Of a stretch of 64,000 bases of DNA, positions 18,415 to 25,443 are shown in pieces (position 1 is the stretch's first letter; each line of letters starts with the position of its first letter). Source of the DNA: Paenibacillus sp. FJAT-29882 (GTDB taxonomy: Bacteria; Bacillota; Bacilli; Bacillales; DSM-1321); the NCBI RefSeq assembly GCF_001510645.1, contig NZ_LMVB01000001.1:1664436-1728435 (forward strand), given 5' to 3'. The translations under genes were made by a program, and so were the position numbers. A model generated the notes under the pieces. It had not been told where the DNA came from and made no database searches. It was given only the letters and a program-made list of their open reading frames with translations.

Positions 18415-18585
18415 GTGATTAAAGATAAAATTGGTAATATTTACGAAACAGAAGTGTGGTATACGTGAGATATTAAATTATATTTTTCAACTAACGAAGC
18501 AGTTTAGCACAAGAAGAATAGAGGTCTTGATAACCTTAATGTCGAAAAGAATGTATAAACCGTATAAAACACAAGGAGAGGTACT

Positions 18586-19080
18586 TTGAAAAAAATTAGG
18601 GAAGCAACAAAAGAGGATATGATAGAAATTTATAAGATGGGCTATGATGTTTGGGGAGATAATCTGCCATATGAAGAATATATAACTATGTGTCAGGATT
18701 CCAATAAGTATAAAAAGGGAAAGTGGTACATTCTTGAAGCAACAGATACAAAGCAACTATTAAGCTCCCTCATCGTATATGAACTAAATCTTTCTGAAGA
18801 TCAAATTGTAAAAGGGATTGGTTCAATCGCTACTCCTTTATATTTAAGAAAAAAAGGATATGCTTCTTTATTGGTCAAAGAAACGATAAATAAATTAGAA
18901 CAGGAAGAAAACTGTAACAACTTTTTCCTTTATAGTGATATTGGGATAGAATTTTACAAAGGATTAGGTTTTATTGTACTGCCTAATGATAGTCAAAAAT
19001 ATAAAGACAGTGTTTGTATGTATTACTCAAAAGAAAATGATATCGACTCCATATCACTTGATATCCCCAATTACTTTTAA
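18586..19080 (+). CDS. GNAT-family acetyltransferase
   Basis: The 164-residue protein starts at a TTG five bases after AAGGAGAG. It has the GNAT fold: the N-terminal strand KIREATKEDMIEIYKM, then the acetyl-CoA loop IATPLYLRKKGYASLLVKETI (about 85-105, the RxxGxG/A equivalent), then a motif B region with YSDIGIEFYKGLGF. It would transfer acetyl from acetyl-CoA to an amine; the substrate is unknown. It is monocistronic. Confidence 0.82.
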   Translation: MKKIREATKEDMIEIYKMGYDVWGDNLPYEEYITMCQDSNKYKKGKWYILEATDTKQLLSSLIVYELNLSEDQIVKGIGSIATPLYLRKKGYASLLVKETINKLEQEENCNNFFLYSDIGIEFYKGLGFIVLPNDSQKYKDSVCMYYSKENDIDSISLDIPNYF

Positions 19081-19114
19081 AGCAAATCCTTATTGAAGTA
19101 ATGGGGAGCTTTAC

Positions 19115-19352
19115 TTGAAGATCATTGAGCTGCTTAAACAGCTCTTTTTTCTTATTGAGCTAACGTGGCAGGTTAGTTGAATAAGGGGTCATATAATTTT
19201 GTGGTAAAGTTATACAAGGATTGAAAATAGCCGTAATAATAGAAGTTTTGATCCAACATAGCTTCCACAATCGGGCGCGATTGTGGAATAAGCTTCATTT
19301 TTCTTGTTTAACTAACGGGGGCGTTAATTAAAGATCATTGAGTTGCATAGGC
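19115..19352. repeat. Duplicated terminator-type unit plus CTAACG repeats
   Basis: A unit of about 44 nt containing AAGATCATTGAG, a hairpin (GAGCTG/CAGCTC) and TTTTTTCTTATTGA occurs at 19115-19158 and again at 19329-19374. Each copy is next to a CTAACG-type motif (19158 and 19310). The first hairpin terminates the GNAT gene. Confidence 0.6.
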
Positions 19353-19620
19353 AGCTCTTTTTTCTTTATTGAACTCCCATGAAAGAACTTAATCATCTTT
19401 CATTTTCTGTGGTGAAGTGTTGATTTTGGCGCTTCATGGATGGCTAACGAAGCAGTTTGGTTTAATTACAAAAATGCTATTCATTTAAGAAAACAATAAG
19501 CAGAAAATTTGGTTGACAATATTAAAGTTACGTGTTATTTTTTGATGTTATTTAAAATTGAAAAATGGCGACATGGCTATAGGCGTCATGTTGGCAAATT
19601 AACATAGAAAATGTTTTAAT

Positions 19621-19660
19621 ACAGAGCCTCCTAATTCTTAGGGGTCTCTGCATTTTTTTT
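19621..19660 (+). terminator. Terminator-like hairpin
   Basis: CAGAG-CTCCTAA pairs with TTAGGGG-CTCTG, followed by CATTTTTTTTA. No gene is recognised just upstream, so it may serve a lost transcript. Confidence 0.6.
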
Positions 19661-19687
19661 ATTTTATATAGGAGGAATCACGCATTA

Positions 19688-19756
19688 ATGGGAGGTATGA
19701 TTACTTTTCTAGCTCTCTTGACTGCAATAATTGCTTTTAAATATCGAAGGGATTAA
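19688..19756 (+). CDS. 22-residue membrane peptide
   Basis: The ATG at 19688 follows AGGAGGAATCACGC. The product is one hydrophobic helix with a basic tail (MGGMITFLALLTAIIAFKYR). It ends 11 bases before the HD-domain gene and would be co-transcribed with it. The strong ribosome site supports translation; the role is unknown. Confidence 0.4.
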   Translation: MGGMITFLALLTAIIAFKYRRD

Positions 19757-19767
19757 GGAGAGGGAAT

Positions 19768-20737
19768 ATGCTTATTACAGATAACATTTATGGTCAATTT
19801 AATATAAAGGATAAAGTTCTACAAAAGCTAATTATGAGTGAACCAATTCAGCGTTTAAAATGGATTCATCAGGGTGGAGTCATTTATTTATTTAACAAAA
19901 AATGGAATGTAACACGATATGAACATTCAATCGGCGTAATGTTATTAATTCGTAAGCTTGGTGGGACTGTAGATGAACAAATTGCAGGGTTGCTACACGA
20001 TGTTTCTCATACTGCTTTTTCTCATGTAGTTGATTATGTCTTCGAGAACGAACTTGAGGATTACCACGAAAAAATATATAAGGATGTTGTAGATGATTCC
20101 AAAATACCCGATCTTCTTGCTGATTTTAACTATAATTACAAGGAAATCATAGACGATTCTAACTGGTCAATATTAGAACAGCCTGCCCCAGCCTTATGTG
20201 CTGACCGCATAGACTACACACTTCGTGATATGCATGAGTATGGTATATATCACTAGAAAACGTTCAAAGATTTCTTGATAATCTGATAGTATATAAAGGA
20301 AAAATCCACCTTAAAGATATAAAGATATCTGAGTGGTTTGTTGAAACTTACTATAAAGAAGTCATCGACTTCTTTATGAATCCATTGTGTATTTATGCTA
20401 ATTATATGTTGGCGGAATGTTTAAAAGAGGCACTCAAAAAAGGAGAATTCACACCAACAGATTTTCTAAGTACGGATAATGAGTTATTAAAAAAATATAT
20501 GAAACACAAGACCCTAAGCTTGTTAGTATTTTAGAAAGGATTCGTCCAAATATACGCTTACGTATTAATCAGAAGGACTATGATATCTATCAAAAAAATA
20601 AAGTACGTTTAATCAATCCTTTAATTTTACGAGATTGGAAATCTTATTTTTCAACAGATTTATCTGAAGATGTAAAAAGAATGTCAAATCAAGCGCATCA
20701 CATTGCTACACAAGGAATATACCTTACAATCTGTTAA
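19768..20737 (+). pseudogene. HD-domain phosphohydrolase, two frameshifts
   Basis: The first 162 residues are intact from an ATG after AAGGAGAGG. They contain the metal-binding region RYEHSIGVM and the HD pair in AGLLHDVSHTAFSH, then PALCADRIDYTLRD, as in dGTPase-like/YdhJ-type HD proteins. A TAG appears at 20254. The homologous text continues in the next frame (SLENVQRFLDNL... to about 20500), then after an A7 run shifts again (PKLVSILERIRPNI...) to a stop at 20735. Both shifts are single-base changes, one in a homopolymer, so decay is recent or partly a sequencing artefact. Confidence 0.8.
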
Positions 20738-20816
20738 ACCTTAATCAAAAAGTTGCATAAGTAAGGAGCTTATTTAATTACTGTTTATTCAACTAACGGA
20801 GGCTTTAGTTTAACAA

Positions 20817-20867
20817 GATACCAAAATAGCCTTGTTGAAAATAATCTAACAAGGCTATTTTGGTATC
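20817..20867. repeat. 20-bp perfect inverted repeat
   Basis: The arms 20817-20836 and 20848-20867 are perfectly complementary (GATACCAAAATAGCCTTGTT) around an 11-nt AT-rich loop. The structure follows a CTAACG repeat and may be the terminator of the HD gene. Confidence 0.7.
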
Positions 20868-20896
20868 TCATTAATTATCTATTTAAACTGCTCAAA

Positions 20897-21164
20897 ATGA
20901 TTAGCAACCCAACTGATAAACTGAGTAAAGTGCCGTTTATGGTTGCGGACGACCTTATATTCAATTTAGATGATGCGTTGGAAGGGATATCGGTAAAATA
21001 TTACCACGAATGAGAAAACGGTGATTATTTTGATGTATCGGAAGAGGACGAGTGGGAGTTATTATCTAAAGAGCAGACTTGCATTAGTTTCAGATCTCCA
21101 ATTCATTGATCGGGAATATCGGAATAATGTTACCACATTTGAAACAGAAGCAAAACGAATATGA
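20897..21164 (+). pseudogene. Broken gene, unknown family
   Basis: An ATG starts 38 codons (ISNPTDKLSKVPFMVADD...), then comes an in-frame TGA. The same frame resumes with ENGDYFDVSEEDEWELLSKE, followed by a frameshift to LVSDLQFIDREYRNNV and a stop. The composition is clearly coding (acidic, aromatic) and higher in GC than its surroundings. The family is not recognised. Confidence 0.5.
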
Positions 21165-21203
21165 AAACGGCAATGTGAAAATATCTCAACTTTCTCGTTG
21201 CTG

Positions 21204-21234
21204 TGCCCACTTTACATTTCTGTAAGGTGGGGCT
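21204..21234. terminator. Hairpin terminator
   Basis: GCCCACTTTACA pairs with TGTAAGGTGGGGC around TTTC, followed by TTTGTG on the plus strand. It lies downstream of the minus-strand 72-residue gene. Confidence 0.5.
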
Positions 21235-21273
21235 TTGTGTAGTTATTCTACAAATAAGGGGAATTTTGATAAG

Positions 21274-21492
21274 TTATCGTTTTTTCTTTTTAGTATCTTT
21301 TGATATTGGTTGATTTTTATTAACTTGTTCAAAAATTACATGTACATGAACTATGTTTTCTTCAATTTTCTTAACACTTAAAACTTTTCCTTTGCGACCT
21401 TTAATTTTTATATCCTCATCCACAGAAGGAATATGTTTTAGCAGCTGACTTAATACTATAGATTTATTTTCAAAAAAATGAATTGTAACCAT
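21274..21492 (-). CDS. Small protein, 72 residues, unknown
   Basis: The ATG follows AAGGAGAGTAC on the minus strand. The product has a beta-rich central part (DEDIKIKGRKGKVLSVKKI) resembling a small SH3-like or KOW-type barrel, and a lysine-rich tail (KDTKKKKR). Function is unknown. Confidence 0.55.
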   Translation of the reverse strand: MVTIHFFENKSIVLSQLLKHIPSVDEDIKIKGRKGKVLSVKKIEENIVHVHVIFEQVNKNQPISKDTKKKKR

Positions 21493-21681
21493 CTTTTGTA
21501 CTCTCCTTATTATTAGAATTTATTCACAATAGAGAGGCCAAGATACTTTTTTGTAAAAGTATTCATCACCCTTTTATAAAATATTGAGTAAACCTTAAAT
21601 TTAGACCGAAGTTATAAATTTAAGGTTTTATTATTAAATTCCCTTTTTTCTATGGAGTTAAGTTTATAAGGAATACACTAA

Positions 21682-21861
21682 AGGCCTGATCAGTTTTATT
21701 TGAAAAAATTACAGTGGCTTTTGGCAGCCATTCAGTGTCTCGATGAAAAGGAAAAGCCCATTGACGCGATTTCCGTTTTAGAAGAGATTGGCGGGTTTGA
21801 TGGGTGGGAGGAGGGAACGTTTGATAAAGAAAAGGAGGTTAATATTACCTTTAGAACCTAA
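21682..21861 (+). pseudogene. C-terminal gene fragment, unknown
   Basis: About 55 open codons with strong coding character (QWLLAAIQCLDEKEKPIDA, EEIGGFDGWEEGTF) lead to a stop at 21859 but lack a start with a ribosome site. The stretch is richer in GC than the flanks. It is probably the tail of a lost gene. Confidence 0.4.
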
Positions 21862-22049
21862 AAGGGTGCCACATTACCTTTGCAATCCCATGATTAAATA
21901 GCTATGATGAACTCATTGAATATTTTAAAATAAGAGGGCTTATTTAACTTCTCTTAAGCCCTTCCCTTCATGGATTTCTTGAATACCTTCCTATTTGCGC
22001 TAACGGATGAAATGCTTAAATAAGTCTATATTAAAGCTCTAAAAAACAA

Positions 22050-22778
22050 CTATTTAGTACATGAAAATATTCTATAGCCCAAAACACCCTCATACTTTGC
22101 TATTATATTAAAATGTTCATACATTATCGAGTAAAGTTCAGGTTCAATATACTCTGAGTACTGGAATTCTGGATTTGTATTGTATTGGAGCATAGATTGA
22201 TTTTGCATACGAATTTTTATATTTTTAAAATCAGTCTGTTCAAATAAAGTGATCCAATTCTTTTCCATGAGGACGGAATCTAATCCATAAAATTGTTTAA
22301 CTTCTTCCTCTATAGCTGGGGGAAGCCGTTTATTAGTGGTAAGTTCATTTGCAATAAAACGACCACCGCTTTTTAATAATCGAAATATTTCTTTAAGAGA
22401 TTTTGGCTTATTTACAAAAGAAAGGACAGATTCGGAAATAATAAAATCAAACTTCCCATCCTTTACTGGAAATTTCTCTATTGAGCCTTGAATAATTTCC
22501 ACCGGTAATTGGTATTTCCTCATTCTGTTTTTTGCTTTTTCCACCATTATAGGGTTAATATCTATCCCCGTTACTTTTGCTCCGTACTGTTCAGCTAGAT
22601 AGGCAGCTGTTTGGCCGGTACCACACCCTACATCTAAAATGCGAGAAGTTTCGTTAATTTCTTCAACCTTAAGTATTTCCTTGGTTAGAGCAATGCCACC
22701 AGGGTGTGCCCCTCCAACACCAAATTTGGACAAAAAATCTAAATATATCGACCTACTAATTAGAATCACCTTCTTCAA
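22050..22778 (-). CDS. Class I SAM-dependent methyltransferase
   Basis: The protein has up to 242 residues. Motif I is ILDVGCGTGQTAAYL (about 47-61), the acidic end of strand 2 is VTGIDINP, and the post-I and motif II regions are visible (FDFIISESVLSF). The sequence is of the UbiE/ArsM-like Methyltransf_11 type. The open frame begins at a TTG (22778). AAGGTGAT lies inside it, and an ATT at codon 7 would be well placed, so the exact start is uncertain. It is transcribed away from the TOMM cluster, 310 bases from the precursor gene. A role in that pathway is possible but not shown. Confidence 0.82.
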   Translation of the reverse strand: MKKVILISRSIYLDFLSKFGVGGAHPGGIALTKEILKVEEINETSRILDVGCGTGQTAAYLAEQYGAKVTGIDINPIMVEKAKNRMRKYQLPVEIIQGSIEKFPVKDGKFDFIISESVLSFVNKPKSLKEIFRLLKSGGRFIANELTTNKRLPPAIEEEVKQFYGLDSVLMEKNWITLFEQTDFKNIKIRMQNQSMLQYNTNPEFQYSEYIEPELYSIMYEHFNIIAKYEGVLGYRIFSCTK

Positions 22779-23087
22779 TCCTTATTTTTATAAAATATGA
22801 AAATACAAATAAGATGTTCATCCCCCAATGGCATAAAGATAATTAAAACTCCTAACGGTATACAAAAAAGAAGTGAGAGTATGTCTGGTAAGCTTGTGGT
22901 TGTTGTGGATTTTAGTAAAAATAAAATAGGCTCTTAAATCAGGAACAATCACCTAAAAAAATCATAATTTGTTGAAGAGAGCACATCTAGTATCAGATGG
23001 TCTCAAATATAAAAAACACAAATTATCTTCATTCAGCTTTCATTTCAGGTACTTGACCTGATTATTAAATATAAAGGAGAGAATAAA
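22779..23087. other. Divergent control region between methyltransferase and TOMM precursor
   Basis: AT-rich, with no consensus promoter that I can place firmly. TTGACC at 23054 and TATAAA at 23070 are too close together for a SigA promoter. Nothing else is recognised. Confidence 0.3.
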
Positions 23088-23330
23088 ATGTATAATTTTC
23101 AAAATGAATTACAAATGTTGGATATGGGTAATTATCAAGTTGGTGATTTAATGCCCGTAGATTATCGCCAAGATCCGTTCCAATTTAGCGATATGCGTCG
23201 TTGTGGCGGTTGTGGCGGTTGCGGAGGTTTTCGTTGTGGCGGTTGCGGAGGTTTCCGTTGTGGCGGTTGCGGAGGTTTTCGTTGTGGCGGTTTCGGCTGT
23301 TTTGGCTGTTTTGGGGGCTTCTTTATTTAG
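23088..23330 (+). CDS. Heterocycloanthracin-like TOMM precursor peptide
   Basis: The 80-residue product starts at an ATG seven bases after AAAGGAGA. The leader (about 1-38: MYNFQNELQMLDMGNYQVGD and an acidic/aromatic region to MRR) has the FQ-EL-L-Y-G pattern of heterocycloanthracin/sonorensin leaders. The core (39-80) holds ten Cys at 39, 42, 45, 50, 53, 58, 61, 66, 71 and 74, and otherwise Gly, Phe, Arg and a final Ile. The octapeptide CGGCGGFR is repeated three times (42-65). With no Ser or Thr in the core, only thiazol(in)es can form, up to ten. The gene is the first of the cluster and is separated from the enzymes by a terminator. Confidence 0.93.
   Translation: MYNFQNELQMLDMGNYQVGDLMPVDYRQDPFQFSDMRRCGGCGGCGGFRCGGCGGFRCGGCGGFRCGGFGCFGCFGGFFI
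23211..23282 (+). repeat. Three 24-bp tandem repeats in the precursor core
   Basis: Three consecutive 24-bp units each encode CGGCGGFR and differ only at silent positions. Partial units lie on both sides (CGG at the start, CGGFGCFG at the end). Such an array can expand or contract in frame and would change the number of thiazoles. Confidence 0.85.
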
Positions 23331-23387
23331 CTGTTGGGAGATTGGTAGTCGTTCTTCAAAAAAAATGGGGTTATTTTATGAAAGGGG

Positions 23388-23423
23388 AAGTGTCTCTGCA
23401 TACCGCAGGGCACTTCTTTTTTT
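23388..23423 (+). terminator. Terminator/attenuator between precursor and enzymes
   Basis: GAAGTG pairs with CACTTC, and CTCTGC with GCAGGG, giving a 12-bp stem with one bulged T around ATACC, followed by TTTTTTT. It would let the precursor transcript greatly exceed that of the modifying enzymes. Confidence 0.85.
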
Positions 23424-23502
23424 AGTTAATCATAATGGACAAATAAAAGAGCATAAAATGGTAGTGCATAATCAGGAGCGATTAGCATTAAGGAGGAGCT
23501 GA

Positions 23503-25443
23503 ATGAAAAAACTGAACCCATACTCACGTCTCAAGGTAAAAAGCGATACATTTTATCTACCTGATCCAGAAGGTGGTGTGTATTTTAGAAATAACGTAAG
23601 CTCATTCCGTATGGAAGGCGGTGCAATCTATCAGTGGATTGAAAAGCTGATGCCGTTGTTCAACGGGGAGCAAACATTGGGAGATATGACAGAGGGATTA
23701 ACGGGCCCGTACCGGAGCAGGGTATATGAAATTGGAGAAACGTTGTACAAGAACGGCTTTGTTCGAGATGCAAGTCAAGATAGTCCACATCGATTAAAAG
23801 CAAATGTTCTCGAAAAGTATGCTTCACAAATTGAATTTATCGAGAATTTTGTAGATTCAGGTCCATATCGTTTTCAAGAATACCGTCAGTCTAAAGTACT
23901 AGCTGTCGGATCTGGTCCCTTTATGGTTTCAGTGGTCTCTGCATTAATTGAATCGGGACTCCCCAAATTCCATTTCATGGTGACGGATTCAGTATCAACG
24001 AATTTGTTGAGGATTAATGAGTTGGTACATAATGCCAACAAGGCTGACTCTGAGGTGGAGGTAGAACAGGTACCATTTGAAAAAAGGGAGAGCGGAGGCT
24101 TTTTGCAAGAAGCTGTCCAGCCATATGATTGGATTTTATATGTTTCTCAGGATGGAAATGTAAAAGAACTTAGGAATCTAAACACAGTTTGCAAAGAACA
24201 GAGAAAGGTATTTCTACCCGCTATCTATTTAGACCAAGTAGGGATTGCGGGTCCTTTGGTGCATCCGGAATCAGATGGATGCTGGGAGTCCGCATGGCGC
24301 CGCATCCATCAATCTACATTGCAAGAAGATCGAAAGAATCAAGCCTATTCTTCAACAGCGGGGGCGATTTTGGCGAATATCATTGTATTCGAATTTTTCA
24401 AGAAGGCTACAGGAATTACAGGGCAGAGTAATCAAATTTACCTGCTTGATCTTGAAACGCTGAAAGGAAACTGGATTTCATTCATCACACATCCATTGGT
24501 TAAGAATAAACGTGTTTCGCCTAGATTGGTTGAAGATCTTGATATACTGCTTAAGAAAGAACGGGGTAAAAAGGAAACGTCTGGAAACCTCTTGGAATAC
24601 TTCAGTCTATTAACTTCAGAAGAAACAGGGATTTTCCATACCTGGGAGGAACGAAAATTGAAACAGCTTCCTCTTTCGCAGTGCTATGTTCAGGCAGTAA
24701 ATCCAGTGTCGGAGGGACCGGCAGACCTTCTGACAGAGGTTGTCTGTTCGGGTTTTACACATGAGGAGGTAAAAAGGGAAGCCGGACTGACTGGTATTGA
24801 AATGTATGTTTCACAAATGATCAAGGGATTGGGCGATCAGAAAGATAAAGATGATGTGAACATAGCAGAAGGATTTATCGGCATTGGTGCAGGAGAAACA
24901 ATTGAAGAGGCTGTTTGTCGTGGCCTGCAAGCCTATTTAGAGGAGGAATTGAAAAACAGAAGAATCAATCAGCGGAATACGATTTTTCATGTACAACTGG
25001 AAAAGATAAAAGATCCTCGCTGCAGATTTTATTTAAATGCCCTGACTACCTTAAATGGCGCACCAACAATCGGTTTGGAAAATGAAATGCTAGGCTTCCC
25101 TGTGATATGGGTAAGGTCTAAGAGCCGTCGATACACTAGCACTGGTTTAAATACAACGTTGGCCTTACGGAGTGCATTGCAACAAGCGCTTATGGATACT
25201 CAAAACGAGGTGAATTCAACAGGTAGGGAAGCGGAGTCAGCTGTTTTTCCGAAAGAAAAGGAAGGTAAACTCGAAATCCCTTCTTGTGAAGAAATAACAC
25301 AATTGGAACTATTACAATCCTCTGTTCAAATCCTGAACGGAAACAGCAAAAGGCTCTTTGTCTATGATCTTGCATTTGAACCTTTTTTAAAAAAGGAACT
25401 GGCAGGGGTGTTTGGTGTGCAGGTACGAGAGGAGGAATCCTAA
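23503..25443 (+). CDS. TOMM maturation protein, ThiF-like/degenerate YcaO partner
   Basis: The 646-residue protein starts at an ATG after AAGGAGGAG. Its N-terminus (about 10-90) is a winged-helix-like region of the kind that clamps leader peptides. Residues about 120-300 form an E1/ThiF-like domain with a weak nucleotide loop (VLAVGSGPFMVSVVS) and GPLVHPESDGCWESAW. The C-terminal part (about 460-570: GAGETIEEAVCRGLQAYLEE, then TTLALRSALQQALMD) resembles the YcaO fold without its ATP-binding glutamates. It matches the family annotated as putative thiazole-containing bacteriocin maturation protein. It probably presents the leader to the cyclodehydratase. It overlaps the next gene by one base (TAATG). 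Confidence 0.87.
   Translation: MKKLNPYSRLKVKSDTFYLPDPEGGVYFRNNVSSFRMEGGAIYQWIEKLMPLFNGEQTLGDMTEGLTGPYRSRVYEIGETLYKNGFVRDASQDSPHRLKANVLEKYASQIEFIENFVDSGPYRFQEYRQSKVLAVGSGPFMVSVVSALIESGLPKFHFMVTDSVSTNLLRINELVHNANKADSEVEVEQVPFEKRESGGFLQEAVQPYDWILYVSQDGNVKELRNLNTVCKEQRKVFLPAIYLDQVGIAGPLVHPESDGCWESAWRRIHQSTLQEDRKNQAYSSTAGAILANIIVFEFFKKATGITGQSNQIYLLDLETLKGNWISFITHPLVKNKRVSPRLVEDLDILLKKERGKKETSGNLLEYFSLLTSEETGIFHTWEERKLKQLPLSQCYVQAVNPVSEGPADLLTEVVCSGFTHEEVKREAGLTGIEMYVSQMIKGLGDQKDKDDVNIAEGFIGIGAGETIEEAVCRGLQAYLEEELKNRRINQRNTIFHVQLEKIKDPRCRFYLNALTTLNGAPTIGLENEMLGFPVIWVRSKSRRYTSTGLNTTLALRSALQQALMDTQNEVNSTGREAESAVFPKEKEGKLEIPSCEEITQLELLQSSVQILNGNSKRLFVYDLAFEPFLKKELAGVFGVQVREEES

Larger units (their letters stand above)
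18487..22025. repeat. Dispersed CTAACG repeat family
   Basis: Variants of (A/G)CTAACG-N-N-GCAGnTTAG occur at about 18489, 19158, 19310, 19445, 20791 and 22000, with a weaker copy near 14796. Several are linked to short terminator hairpins, and two are preceded by a conserved TGTGGTGAAG element (14770, 19410). They behave as dispersed intergenic repeats, not genes. Confidence 0.5.

Noticed and set aside
23201..23502. Two long plus-strand frames overlapping the TOMM precursor repeat
   Set aside because: They are low-complexity shadows of the Cys/Gly repeat in the other two frames and run across the terminator without ribosome sites.
23503..25443. Possibility that the first TOMM enzyme is a thiamin ThiF
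   Set aside because: It lacks the intact ATP loop and the CxxC pairs, a true thiF lies in the thi operon at 32316, and its C-terminus is YcaO-like.
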